Shown: one piece after another, positions 50,378 to 60,188 of the stretch
Position numbering within the stretch: the stretch's first letter is position 1
Layout of the letters: each line of letters opens with the position of its first letter
Assembly: GCA_964019425.1 (NCBI GenBank)
Contig: OZ025781.1
Span: 310,001-374,000, forward strand
Direction of reading: 5' to 3'
From: Flectonema sp. DT1601
Taxonomy: Eukaryota > Euglenozoa > Diplonemea > Diplonemida > Diplonemidae
Length of the DNA: 64,000 nucleotides
Made by a program: the position numbers and the translations under genes
The notes under the pieces: model-generated
What the model saw: only the letters and a program-made list of their open reading frames with translations
Database searches by the model: none
Told to the model about the DNA's origin: nothing

Positions 50378-51105
50378 GTTGTTATAATTAAAATTAGTTT
50401 CTTATTATGTTTACTGTATCAAGAGAATGACTAAAACATGAACAGAGGGGTGGAGTATTCAGTTACCAGACTGGAAATACTATCACCGAGTGTGATATGC
50501 ACTCTCCATGCAACAATTCAGTACGTGATTAGTGTTGTGTATTTCTGACTGAAGTGTGAACATATAGATGTTATGTTTTTGAGACAAAAAGAATCTCATA
50601 TAATTAAACGAGAGACTAAAAGTTTAGTTTAGTTAATTGTTTTTTACAAAGAGAATACGAGCTTCCCAATGCAGTTAAAAAGAAAGAGAGAGGAAGTCGG
50701 TTTGGAGAGGGATGCTGATGTGTTATAAATGTCCAAACCCACAATCAGTGTTATATAATAAAGTTCACTATAATAAATATGATTCCCAAGTCGTTTGTTA
50801 TACGAAGTTAAACAAAACCTTCTTGTGAGTTTTATCATTTTAAAAGAGGAAGTGAGAGAGCATAAAAAGAATGAAGTGTTCGTACATCCAACTCCTTATA
50901 AACAACCTTAAAGTTCGTCACCTTGTTGGATGAGAAATACATAAAAAGTCATCAACTGGGTTGGATGATTACGAAGTCAAAACAGGGAAAGATTTTCGTC
51001 TTTCAAAAAAGTCCAGAACAAGGGCGGCAATAAAACTGAAGAAACGTACCACACAAACTTTTAATTTAACGTGTCGTGAATAAATTCGCAACTATTAATT
51101 TTATT
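50378..51105. other. Intergenic, 0.7 kb
   Basis: Fewer homopolymers than other spacers. A 64-codon frame at 50644-50838 has no recognisable signal and is left out. Probably leader of the fusion gene and 3'-flank of the next gene. Confidence 0.5.
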
Positions 51106-52014
51106 CTACGGACTGCTGTCGTTTGGACAACCGTTGCTTTCACAACCTGGTCCTGCAGGAAAGGGACCATGAGACTTCACACACCAGTCTTCAGGACAGT
51201 CCCCCTCTACTCCAAACATAGTAAGAATCTCATGGTGTTTCGATGGGATGATTTCTGTAACAGTCCCGTCAGTGGCATCGATCTTCGTATGGAAGGCAGT
51301 CGTGCGAAACTTTTCGTCGAAACGCGGAGAACACGATCCGCTGTCCCAACCTCTCAGAATAAGTTCCTGCGTCAGTCCATTAGGCTTTTCTCCAGTACAC
51401 TCCGCACAGCGGTAGAGTGACACCCAGAAGATGCATTCAGTTCCCTCACAACAAGTCAACTTGATGTCCATGTCTCGAGGTGTCGGGTGCGGAAACTCAT
51501 ATGCGTACATCCCGTCGATGTTGTCGTGGAAGTTCGAGTAGCTCACCCCTCCGAAATCAAGAACGTCGGTGGAACTCGTGAGCGGACCGTGTTGAGGAAG
51601 TGAATCATAATTGTTGCCGTTGTTTATCGAGAACGACACCCCAGACAGGCACTCTGGAGTCGGAATTTTACGCGTTCTGAACTTCGCTCTCAGAGAAGTT
51701 CCAATCAAATCACCACGCCTCTTAACGAAACACTTCACCCAATAGCGTGTCTTCGGTTTGATTGGAACTCCTGCTGCATCAAAAAGAATATCATCCATTC
51801 TATTGATCCTGCGAACGTCATCCTTCTCCACTCGCACCGAATGTGAAGCAAAAGGAGGATGCCAAAGGAATCCGTAGTCAACGTTCCTTTCGTAAGCCGC
51901 ACAAACCAAATCCGATCGCACTCTCGGTCTGGTGTCAACGCTAACCCGAACCTTGATACTGAAAGCAGTCAGTGACATCTTTGCAATGAGAGTGATAGCA
52001 TTGGCGTTACCCAT
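51106..52014 (-). CDS. Unrecognised Cys-rich 302-residue protein, possibly myristoylated
   Basis: Starts MGNANAIT, a good N-myristoylation site, fixed by the acceptor TTTCAATTCTTGTTTCACAG 25 nt upstream. A beta-rich body is followed by a Cys-rich C-terminal half (CCEGTECIFWVSLYRCAECT, GSCSPRF, GDCPEDWC, GCESNGC). Base composition is clearly more G/C-rich than its neighbours, with a different codon flavour. No hydrophobic helix or known domain. A history of transfer is possible but unproven. Confidence 0.7.
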   Translation of the reverse strand: MGNANAITLIAKMSLTAFSIKVRVSVDTRPRVRSDLVCAAYERNVDYGFLWHPPFASHSVRVEKDDVRRINRMDDILFDAAGVPIKPKTRYWVKCFVKRRGDLIGTSLRAKFRTRKIPTPECLSGVSFSINNGNNYDSLPQHGPLTSSTDVLDFGGVSYSNFHDNIDGMYAYEFPHPTPRDMDIKLTCCEGTECIFWVSLYRCAECTGEKPNGLTQELILRGWDSGSCSPRFDEKFRTTAFHTKIDATDGTVTEIIPSKHHEILTMFGVEGDCPEDWCVKSHGPFPAGPGCESNGCPNDSSP

Positions 52015-52039
52015 CTTTGGGGACTTTTGTTTTTGGAAT

Positions 52040-52517
52040 CTGTGAAACAAGAATTGAAAAAAAAAAAAAAAAAAATAACATGAACAACAATAAGAAATGT
52101 CTTCCTACCTACCAATACGAGCTGTACGAAAATAAAATAATATATTGATACGTGTTATAGCCCCCATACGGAGAAGAACCTAAACTTAAGACAAGTTAAT
52201 TTGTTGGCATCTCATCGGTAGCGATGGGAAATTATTGCCGCAAGAATGAAATATGATATTGCGTTACGTGCTAACAAAAAAATAAGAATGAGAAAAAAAA
52301 AAGAAAGAAAAAAAAGTTTAAAAAGAACCGTAAAAAAGCACAAATTCACGAATAAAAATAAATCGTTTTCGTGCCAACAAAACTGTTTTATTCAATTTAA
52401 TTTCTTTTTTTTATAATCGTTCGAGACTCTCACCAGTAACAAAAAACTATTGGCCGACAGTTTGCCTGTGACAACCTGCTGGAAAGGATGAACATCAATG
52501 TGGACACGAAACCTGAA
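52040..52517. other. Intergenic spacer
   Basis: A runs (52058-52074 and the 52290-52320 patch) and a possible last small exon of the DUF1349 gene at about 52435-52463. No independent gene seen. Confidence 0.5.
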
Positions 52518-53483
52518 TTACGTACCACGAGTCTTAATAGAAATACTAAGATAGCCGATGGCTGCTTCCATTCCTTCAGCAGACGGTGCTGCGGCAAAGA
52601 TGCCAACTGAAATTGAGTTTTTTCCGATTTCTTCTCCTTCATCATATAAAGTAGCAATACGAAGTGTTGACCAGTGTGACGGATGTTCATTTGGAGTAGT
52701 ATTAGACTCAATTAAGACATTGTCACCGTCGACAGAAAACCTGAACGAAGCCTCTCTGCAATTATCACAGACCGACGGAGAATAATCTGAGTATCCATTA
52801 TTCGTGACAATAGTACCTAATTGCAGTGTCGATGTTTCTGGTTCTTTACCGATGTACGCCCCAACCCATGAGGTGCTTCCTCTACGTGCCATAATACCAA
52901 CTTTATCACCGTTGCTTTTAGCGAGAAGACCTACTCTAGCTGTTGCTATGATGCATTCACCTGGATTTTGAGGTACTTCAAGGTGTAAAAAGTGACCGTC
53001 GTCGCACGATCCACGTTCGCCATCACCTGCAGCTTGCCAAAAATCAGTTCCAGGAGTAGCTTTAATTAATAAATTGTTATAAGTAGGATGGTATCTAACG
53101 TTTATTGGTTTATTATACCAGTGTAGTAGTGGACAGTCGAATACTAAAGGTGAGACCGGTGTCCATCCGGGTGGTTTGTTGAGAGGGACATCAGCCGATC
53201 GATCTCTTGACCACGTTATGGGTACCTTTGAGTAGTCGAATACTTCGTGAACTCTAATTTCACCATCATTATCACTTTTAATGTTAATCACCCATTCTGG
53301 AACTGTAACTCTCATGACATGTGGTTGTAGTTGTTTCCAACTATCTCCTGGGCTTTGTGTCAGTATCCCACTTCCTTTTATCATCCCCTTCCTCTCTCCT
53401 CTAGTACGCCACCAGTACATAGATCCCAACAATTGCAGAAGAGTAGCCACAGCGAACAGAGCTATTAATTTTGCCTGTCTCAT
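52518..53483 (-). CDS. Membrane-anchored DUF1349/lectin-like protein
   Basis: A 321-residue protein: an N-terminal signal anchor (about residues 5-24, LIALFAVATLLQLLGSMYWW) and, from about 125, a DUF1349-like concanavalin-type beta sandwich (GTDFWQAAGDGERGSCDDGH, VGIMARRGSTSWVGAYIGKE, FSVDGDNVLIES). Such domains bind carbohydrate or other ligands; a glycan-related role in the secretory route is plausible. The last codons overlap GTACGT; splicing to an acceptor TTTCCAGCAG about 50 nt on would change the last residue and add seven. An A-tract of 19 abuts the ATG. The extra exon is uncertain. Confidence 0.8.
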   Translation of the reverse strand: MRQAKLIALFAVATLLQLLGSMYWWRTRGERKGMIKGSGILTQSPGDSWKQLQPHVMRVTVPEWVINIKSDNDGEIRVHEVFDYSKVPITWSRDRSADVPLNKPPGWTPVSPLVFDCPLLHWYNKPINVRYHPTYNNLLIKATPGTDFWQAAGDGERGSCDDGHFLHLEVPQNPGECIIATARVGLLAKSNGDKVGIMARRGSTSWVGAYIGKEPETSTLQLGTIVTNNGYSDYSPSVCDNCREASFRFSVDGDNVLIESNTTPNEHPSHWSTLRIATLYDEGEEIGKNSISVGIFAAAPSAEGMEAAIGYLSISIKTRGT

Positions 53484-53788
53484 TTTTTTTTTTTTTTTTT
53501 TTCTTTCTATTACATCGGTGGCTTTAGTGGAGGTTGGAAGGGGGAAGGAAAAGAAAATTAAACTATTGTAAACATAAAACACTCGTTCACTACTACAGAA
53601 CTTTCTTCCTACACAGAAAAGACCGTGAAGGGAGAAAAAGTAAAATAGGCTCGCAATATTCGAATTAAAAAAAAAAAAAAAAAACTAAAATCTAAGAGTG
53701 TGAATGAAAACAGAACTGAAACATAGAAAAACAAAAGAAAAAAAAAAAAACACCATAATATCACACAAACAGACTTAGTTAAGAATAA
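53484..53788. other. Short spacer
   Basis: Leader of the DUF1349 gene, A runs near 53668-53684 and 53738-53752. No gene seen. Confidence 0.5.
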
Positions 53789-56041
53789 TTACACGATTCT
53801 CAAGTTAAGCTTATCCTCCAGATTGCGAACCTTTCTCTCCATTTTTAAAAAAGAAGCACTGGAATGTTCGAACTGCTCTCTCATTACTCGACTTTCATGA
53901 GAGACTCTACTTAGCTCTTCTCTTAGCCATGTGACTGATCCTCCATCGTGTGTTAGTTGGTGTGGATGTCTGACCATCGAAGAGACATCTTCGTTGAGGT
54001 TTTCAATTGCATCTCCCGCAGCCTTTACTCCATTACGAAGACGATTTATTTCAGTTTTAACATCTTTCGTACCTCTGTCAGATTCGGATCGAAGACGGCT
54101 GACTTCCATACGAAGAGCGCTTACCTCGTCTACTAGGTTTCGGTTTTGCCTTTGAAGAGATGATATTTCAGAATCCATTTCAAGTAGTTGGTGACTCTGA
54201 TGATCGTAAGCAGCTGAACTTCGGAGTGATCTCGGGCTTCCCAATCGATCTCTCTCTCCTGAAAAATGATCCCTCGATTGACTGCTGACACTCGTTGCTG
54301 TCGCATTCAACTTCTTTTCCAACACCTTACACGCTACTCGCAATGCTTTTCTTTCACTACCTGCTTCATTCATATTCGTGTACACTCTTGCGAATTGAGA
54401 TGCGAACTCGCCTTTCACGCCGGCATGGATTTCCTCTGCTTCCTTTTTAAAGTTAGCAAGAGTTTCGGTAATCTCAGCCCGTAAAGCGGAAAGAGTCGAA
54501 GGATCAGAGTAATAAAGACCTGGAGAAGCAGGCAAAGACGCCGCAGGCAGAGATCCTGCAGGTAGAGAAGCAGCAGGAAACGAAGTCCCCGAAAGTGGTG
54601 TTACCTGCGGTTGTAGTAGTTGAGACAGCTGCTGTGGAGGTGCGAGATGAAGTTGTCCAGGCTCGGAAAAGTTTGAAGGACGAGATGCTTGCACAGATCG
54701 TGAAAGAGAATGTCCGTTACTGCTCGTCGACTTTCTTGTCTCAGTCGGAGTTACCGATGGGGAAGCTGAAGAGAATTGACCGATATCTTCAAAGTCACTC
54801 GCATGACCCACCTGACCAATCCCCTGAGGCAGAGACAGATGCTGCTGGTGTTGATGTTGGTGCTGGTGCTGATGTTGGTGTTGGTGTTGCTGTTGCTGCT
54901 GTTCGGTTGCAGTTTTTATATTTATTAAATCAAAAGGTGCCGCTGCGATTAACAAACCCAATACACCAGACACTGCAGACTGACAACACTTTTCACTGAG
55001 AGCCGATGATTCGTATTTTTTATTATCACTTTTCTCATTAGTCACAATAACTTGTGGAGGTGATCCAATCTCTCGTCTTGGATGCTCAGCGAACTCAGCT
55101 CTGTCATCTTCTATGGCTGCAGAACTGGTAGGGTCTGCCTCTAATTCACTACCTTCAAACAGTTCTTTATAAAATATAATAAAGGCAACTAATGATTGCA
55201 TGCGTCCTTCATCTTTCTGTTCTCTCTCTTCTTCAGACAATTCACCATATTCAGTTTCCGGTATGATGGTGTACGTCTTGTCTTCAATAATACTAGAAAT
55301 AGTAACAGCCATAGAGATATCAGTTCCACGAGCGCAGATGTAGCAGGCGCGGAATATTCTTTTTAAGATAGCGTAATGAACGGATGACCCAGCGTCTATT
55401 TGATTAACGATATGCCTGACTTGTTTAACATAAAGACCGTATCGTTCAGGTGATTGAGACCACAGTAGTATATCAGCTATGCGAGAAGGCTCACGTATAG
55501 ATCTAGAAGTGTATCCCATATGAAGCCATGTGTACTGCAGGTCTGTTGAGACCGATAGCAGCAATTCCTGACATTTTCTTGGAATCAAACAATCACCTGC
55601 TCTAGTAGTGTTTTCTAAAAACCCAACCAACAGATACCATGATAGAACGCTTACAGATAGATCTTTAGTTCCCTGAACACATGATGCTAACTTTTCTCTT
55701 TCGATTGCTCGTTTGTCAAGTTTTGTTATGGCTCTCTTTACCTTTTCAAGATGCATTTTATTATTCGAAACATTCTCAAGTTGATCTTCTTTTAACGTAT
55801 CTGAATTTTTCTCAATTAGCTCACACAGAATTAAAATAATTAGGGGTACTTCCGCATCTCCTTCCTCTTTTTTTATAAGATCTGGGTATGAAATCATGTC
55901 CTTACCCATTTCTTTTTTACCAGAATGCTTTCCGCAGCGATCGTGCATTAGACTCTCCCATTCAACAATTTGAGAGATGCTGCTGATTCTTTCAGGTTGA
56001 AAATACGGTGCTCCGGCATTCTTACGAGCGATGCATACCAT
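53789..56041 (-). CDS. Coiled-coil protein with Gln/His repeat, unrecognised
   Basis: A 750-residue protein. The N-terminal 330 residues are helical with no known domain (ISQIVEWESLMHDRCGKHSG; LQYTWLHMGYTSRSIREPSR). A (QH)n/(Q)n stretch at about residues 390-415 arises from a CAA/CAC-type microsatellite (54838-54900), followed by a proline/leucine-rich linker. Residues about 510-750 are coiled coil, ending LRIV. This would suit a cytoskeletal or flagellar scaffold. CCAATTCATTCAG lies 13 nt before the ATG at 56041, which excludes the upstream in-frame codons. Confidence 0.75.
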   Translation of the reverse strand: MVCIARKNAGAPYFQPERISSISQIVEWESLMHDRCGKHSGKKEMGKDMISYPDLIKKEEGDAEVPLIILILCELIEKNSDTLKEDQLENVSNNKMHLEKVKRAITKLDKRAIEREKLASCVQGTKDLSVSVLSWYLLVGFLENTTRAGDCLIPRKCQELLLSVSTDLQYTWLHMGYTSRSIREPSRIADILLWSQSPERYGLYVKQVRHIVNQIDAGSSVHYAILKRIFRACYICARGTDISMAVTISSIIEDKTYTIIPETEYGELSEEEREQKDEGRMQSLVAFIIFYKELFEGSELEADPTSSAAIEDDRAEFAEHPRREIGSPPQVIVTNEKSDNKKYESSALSEKCCQSAVSGVLGLLIAAAPFDLINIKTATEQQQQQHQHQHQHQHQHQHQQHLSLPQGIGQVGHASDFEDIGQFSSASPSVTPTETRKSTSSNGHSLSRSVQASRPSNFSEPGQLHLAPPQQLSQLLQPQVTPLSGTSFPAASLPAGSLPAASLPASPGLYYSDPSTLSALRAEITETLANFKKEAEEIHAGVKGEFASQFARVYTNMNEAGSERKALRVACKVLEKKLNATATSVSSQSRDHFSGERDRLGSPRSLRSSAAYDHQSHQLLEMDSEISSLQRQNRNLVDEVSALRMEVSRLRSESDRGTKDVKTEINRLRNGVKAAGDAIENLNEDVSSMVRHPHQLTHDGGSVTWLREELSRVSHESRVMREQFEHSSASFLKMERKVRNLEDKLNLRIV

Positions 56042-56169
56042 GGTGTGGGTGTTGCTGAATGAATTGGTTTTTGTTTTTAAAAAAAAATAATGAAAACAGA
56101 AAAAATAAGTTTTTTTTTTTTTGATCATACGTGTAACTATTAGTTTTGCATTATAGCTTTAAAAGATTT

Positions 56170-56352
56170 TTAGATTGCCAGCATTACAGTTTCTGACTTA
56201 TCATCCTTCCCAGTTGGTAGTTGAGGTATGCTACCAGATTTATTAGAAATTTTAGATTTCACGACTATATCGGGAGACCAGTTGGAAGCTTTATTATTAA
56301 CAGCTGCTGGTCCACATGACAGCATTCCATTCACTGTACGGCAGTCACTCAT
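56170..56352 (-). CDS. Possible 60-residue small protein
   Basis: An open frame from MSDCRTVNGMLSCGPAAV to KSETVMLAI. It is hydrophilic, with two Cys and no signal or helix of note. Its composition is unlike the homopolymer-derived frames and its strand agrees with all other genes; codons upstream run into an A-tract. An acceptor is not obvious. It could be real or a 3'-UTR coincidence. Confidence 0.3.
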   Translation of the reverse strand: MSDCRTVNGMLSCGPAAVNNKASNWSPDIVVKSKISNKSGSIPQLPTGKDDKSETVMLAI

Positions 56353-56917
56353 ATTGTGGGGAAGGTGTGAAGACTGGTTTTTTGAGTGTTTTTTTTTTTT
56401 TTTTTTTTTGTTGTTTTGTAGTAAACAAAAACATAATGAGATATCAGACAGAGACTTCTTCAGTGACATGGCCTCTCCGTTCGATCTGTTGTAATAAATT
56501 ATTATGATATGAATCGTTCGTTGTATTCATTCTTCTTCAGCATTAACGAGGCTTTTCAAAAGATCAAAAAAAAAAAAAAATAATAAAAATCGAATAAAAA
56601 ACAATCGGCGAAAATCAGGTGAAATAAAACAGGTGGAAGCCGAGCAGTATTAACTGCCCAGCAAGATCTTGTTTGGTTGTTTTTTTTTTTTTCTTTTTTC
56701 TCATTTTGTCAACAGTACACAAAGTGAACTTTTTGTTTACTTTTATTCTCACATCTTTTTTTTTTTTTTTTTTTGTGAATTCACCTCTTCATTCAGTCCT
56801 CTCGTTCAGTATCTGTCAAAAAGAAAAAATTTCCCGGTGGGCGATAATTTGGTGCATCCACGGGAGAGGGTTTTTAGCAGGGATTGAGGAGAAAGGGGAA
56901 ACAGTAAATTTAACTTT
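56353..56917. other. Intergenic, T-rich
   Basis: T runs at 56391-56409, 56679-56690 and 56757-56774. No gene seen besides the doubtful small frame to its left. Confidence 0.5.
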
Positions 56918-58576
56918 TTAGTCTTCGATCACATAGCGTTGAAGCTTGAAAGTTCCCTCTCCATTAGGAAACTTAAATGTCCCATCTATAACACCTCTGC
57001 GGTTGAAGGCTCCTTTGCAAACACCGCCATTGTCGAGGGTCAGTTCGAGGACAAGTTTATTATCTTTCGTCATGGCTCTCATCTTTGCTTGGTATGTGAC
57101 GTCTATTTTACCGTTTTGAACGCGAGCGATTCCAATTACTTGACGTGTTTCTTTATTAAGAGAGACCAGATTGAGTTCGAAATTTTCAAAAGAACGACGT
57201 CCAAATTCGGTTCTTCGCAGAGCTCCCTTCCACTCACTAGGAGGTGTCAAGGTATTTCTAGCCTCATCCAGAGCAGTTCCCATGTTGGTGATCTTGTCGA
57301 CATCCACAGCAGCTGTTGCGCGAACTGCCCGAGGAGAAGACATAGACTGCGCCTTAGCGTGACTCGAAGGAACTTGAGGACAGTCACTTTCCACCTTCAT
57401 AATCTGAGCTTTTGTTCTGTTCATCACCGTACCTAATAAAAGTTTTCTCTTGTCTGCAAGTGTCGTAGGTTGTGGTTTTAAATTCATGTTTGCAGCCTCC
57501 ATTACAGTAGCAGCAAAACGTTGTTCATTTATAGTGAGCTTCTTATCCTTGTGTCCTCCTTGTTTAAATAAGGCAGCTGCTGTATTAACCCTGTTGGTGA
57601 CGGTTGCGGATGCCACCGTATCAGCCAAAGCAGAACCAAGACCACCACTGCTGGAACTTGCTGATAAGTCCACAGCTCTACTTGTGCCTGAATATCCGGT
57701 TCTCTTAGCACCAGTGGAGGCTCCAGCGGAGGCACCTCCTGAAGAAACTTTTGCTGGAGCCACGTATCTCGCATCGGAGGTAGTCAAGGCAGAAATCTGA
57801 TCATCCTCCATACTGGTCGCTCCATGTGCTGGACTCCCTCTCGCAAATAATTTCCTTCTTGAGACAGCCTTACAGCTACTTGGATCTAATTTTATATTTT
57901 TTGGTTTGACTCCAAAAGTTTCATAACACGTGATAATCTCATTCAGAGACAAGGCAGCGATTGACTTCTCAAAACTAGCGATGTCACCACTAACTTTACT
58001 TGTAAATCCGTGGAACAGTAATCTAGCTCCCTGAGAGGTTGAGAACAAGGAGTTGATACTGACGGTGGTTCCGGTGGACTTCTGAATGGCTTTCTGAGCT
58101 GCTTTTTTAATATTTTCCTTCGCACCACTGTTCAGTGGAGCGATGTACATTCCCTTGAAGGTTACCTCACCTGATAAAACAGAAGTCTGGTCCTGAGGTG
58201 ACTTTACGGTACCTAAAATACGAGACGTCGACAACGGAGCCGGAGGTCCTACCGGCCAAGCCTTTTCATTCAAACGTTCGGAGTACATTTTCTTCTTTTG
58301 TTGTTTAGCTTTTTCTTGCCAACCTACAGGAGCAGCATTCTTCCATCCGTCACCGCTGGTTGCAATTACAGCAGAGATGGGTCTTCTTATTGGGTTTTCA
58401 GTTGGTCCCCAAAAATGAGCCGAAAGACCTTTTCCCCAATAGGCTTCTTGATTACAAGAATGAACTATGTCATCATCAGACATTGTGACTTCGCCATCAA
58501 GATAACGTTCCATCTTTGCCCAGTCAGTCTCCCCACCTCCAATTGGAGAAAGCCATGCATCTTCCTTACCAGGCAT
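56918..58576 (-). CDS. Unrecognised 552-residue protein with C-terminal beta-barrel-like region
   Basis: A soluble protein with many Ala, Ser and Lys. The middle has a Gly/Ser linker (about 285-345). The last 90 residues form alternating strands (ETRQVIGIARVQNGKIDVTY, GVCKGAFNRRGVIDGTFKFP) that recall MORN or lipocalin-like barrels but do not fit either exactly. The N-terminus has WGKGLSAHFWGP and GWKNAAPVGW motifs with Trp spacing. Codon use is biased, suggesting abundance. CACATTAAACAG lies about 22 nt before the ATG. Function unknown. Confidence 0.78.
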   Translation of the reverse strand: MPGKEDAWLSPIGGGETDWAKMERYLDGEVTMSDDDIVHSCNQEAYWGKGLSAHFWGPTENPIRRPISAVIATSGDGWKNAAPVGWQEKAKQQKKKMYSERLNEKAWPVGPPAPLSTSRILGTVKSPQDQTSVLSGEVTFKGMYIAPLNSGAKENIKKAAQKAIQKSTGTTVSINSLFSTSQGARLLFHGFTSKVSGDIASFEKSIAALSLNEIITCYETFGVKPKNIKLDPSSCKAVSRRKLFARGSPAHGATSMEDDQISALTTSDARYVAPAKVSSGGASAGASTGAKRTGYSGTSRAVDLSASSSSGGLGSALADTVASATVTNRVNTAAALFKQGGHKDKKLTINEQRFAATVMEAANMNLKPQPTTLADKRKLLLGTVMNRTKAQIMKVESDCPQVPSSHAKAQSMSSPRAVRATAAVDVDKITNMGTALDEARNTLTPPSEWKGALRRTEFGRRSFENFELNLVSLNKETRQVIGIARVQNGKIDVTYQAKMRAMTKDNKLVLELTLDNGGVCKGAFNRRGVIDGTFKFPNGEGTFKLQRYVIED

Positions 58577-58709
58577 TGTTTTATGTTTTGACGGCTGTTT
58601 AATGTGATATACTTACTTTGTAAACTAATCGTACGAGGTTCACATACCACTTCTAAGGTGTGAAGTTCGACTGAAATATCAGAAAATGAAAAAAAAAAAA
58701 AAAACTGAA

Positions 58710-59867
58710 CTAAAATGCCGTCAAAGCTGCCTCAATATCTTCGATGAGGTCGAACGGGTCCTCTGCTCCGATTGATAGCCGCAGAGTAGATTCATAGATG
58801 CCGATTGCTTCTAGTTCTGAGGGTGACATAGAGCCGTGAGACATTGATGCTGTGTGGTTAATCATGCTTTCGATACCACCAAGTGACTCTGCTAGTACGA
58901 AGTATTTTAATTTACTAAGAAACGACCGAATTCCGTCACTTTCACAATCCAAACGAATAGTGACCACCGCTCCACCTGATTTCATTTGCCGTTTGCAAAG
59001 ATCATTCTGTGGATGAGATGACAACCCCGGGTAATACACTTCTCTTATTTTTGAATGATTCTCAAAATGAGTTGCTATTTTCAAAGCATTACTACATTGT
59101 TTGGTCATTCGAAGATCTAACGTTTTAAGACCTCGTAAGGCCAAGTAAGAATCAAAAGGAGAGGCTACTGCCCCAACTGTTGTTTTAATGAAGTCAAGTT
59201 CCTCAGCTAAATCTGATCGATTTGTTATGAGAGCACCGCCAATAAGATCGGAATGTCCTCCGATGTACTTACTGGTCGATAACATAACAATATCCGCCCC
59301 TAGAGAAAGAGGTCTCTGATTCCATGCTGTTGCAAACGTATTGTCAACACATGTTATTGTTTGATGACGTTTTGCTATTTCACAAATTTTCGCAATGTCA
59401 ACGAGATGTAAAAGAGGGTTGCTTGGAGTTTCCAACCAAATCATTTTCGTTTCCTCTTCGATAACTAACTTCTCCAACTTCTCCAAGTCGATCATATTTA
59501 CGTATGATGTTCTCAACCCGGTAGTCTTCTTTTTTAATTTTTCAAATATCCGGTAAGTTCCTCCATACACTCCCTCCACCACAATGACATGTGAGTCTTT
59601 CTCAAGCAACTCCAACGCCAAAGACGTCGCAGCCATTCCTGACGATGTAGCTGTCGCGTATATACCTCCCTCTAGCTCTGTTAGAGCCTCCTCATAAGCA
59701 TTTCTGGTTGGATTCGAACAACGTGAATAGCAGTACTTTTCATTACTGTTGATATCAACTTGAGAAAACGAACTCGAGGTAACAATTGGAGGCATGACGG
59801 CATTATGAGCCTTTGGTACATGGCTTCCAGCATGTATCGCTAGCGTTGCCATGTTCTTGGATGACAT
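58710..59867 (-). CDS. Cystathionine gamma-lyase/gamma-synthase (PLP enzyme)
   Basis: A 385-residue Cys/Met-metabolism PLP enzyme. The PLP lysine is in MLSTSKYIGGHSD; YSRCSNPTRNAYEEALTELE binds cofactor phosphate; ASSGMAATSLALELL-like TSSGMAATSLALELL and WLETPSNPLL with CVDNTFAT are family motifs. Reaction: cleavage of cystathionine to cysteine, or its synthesis from a homoserine ester and cysteine; sequence alone does not settle which. Cytosolic by absence of a presequence. The start is the first Met (59867) after an A/T-only leader; a hairpin-forming T/C-G/A inverted repeat abuts it. Confidence 0.94.
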   Translation of the reverse strand: MSSKNMATLAIHAGSHVPKAHNAVMPPIVTSSSFSQVDINSNEKYCYSRCSNPTRNAYEEALTELEGGIYATATSSGMAATSLALELLEKDSHVIVVEGVYGGTYRIFEKLKKKTTGLRTSYVNMIDLEKLEKLVIEEETKMIWLETPSNPLLHLVDIAKICEIAKRHQTITCVDNTFATAWNQRPLSLGADIVMLSTSKYIGGHSDLIGGALITNRSDLAEELDFIKTTVGAVASPFDSYLALRGLKTLDLRMTKQCSNALKIATHFENHSKIREVYYPGLSSHPQNDLCKRQMKSGGAVVTIRLDCESDGIRSFLSKLKYFVLAESLGGIESMINHTASMSHGSMSPSELEAIGIYESTLRLSIGAEDPFDLIEDIEAALTAF

Positions 59868-59930
59868 TTTTTTTTTTTTTTTTTCCCCTTTTTTTTTTTT
59901 TAGGGGGAAAAAAAAAAAAAAAAAAAAAAA
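59867..59930. repeat. T18C4...G4A18 inverted repeat at start codon
   Basis: T18 and C4 (59867-59888), a T13-A-G spacer, then G4 and A18 or more (to 59930): a 22-bp perfect inverted repeat that ends inside the ATG of the cystathionine enzyme. In RNA it would put the start codon at the base of a stem. Confidence 0.75.
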
Positions 59931-60188
59931 TTGAGGATAGAAAAATATCAAGAAAACTGGACCAAACCGAAAGATCGCGAGTGACTATTGTGATTCCATT
60001 CCCTCCATTGTTTTTTTTTTTTTTTCTTCTTTTTTTTTTTTCTCCTCCCCATCACCAGTAAGAACCACTCACACGATCTCAAGCACAAAAAAATAAAAAA
60101 CCAAACCGATTACTGAATAGTAAAAAACTTCATTGAACGACAGTCATTTCCGTCAAAATATCAATCTTGTTTTTTTTTTTGAGAAAAG
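59931..60188. other. Short spacer
   Basis: T-rich tracts (60011-60041) and 3'-flank of the desaturase gene. No gene seen. Confidence 0.5.

Noticed and set aside
50644-50838. 64-codon minus-strand frame
   Set aside because: No domain, signal or convincing leader; composition like spacer DNA.
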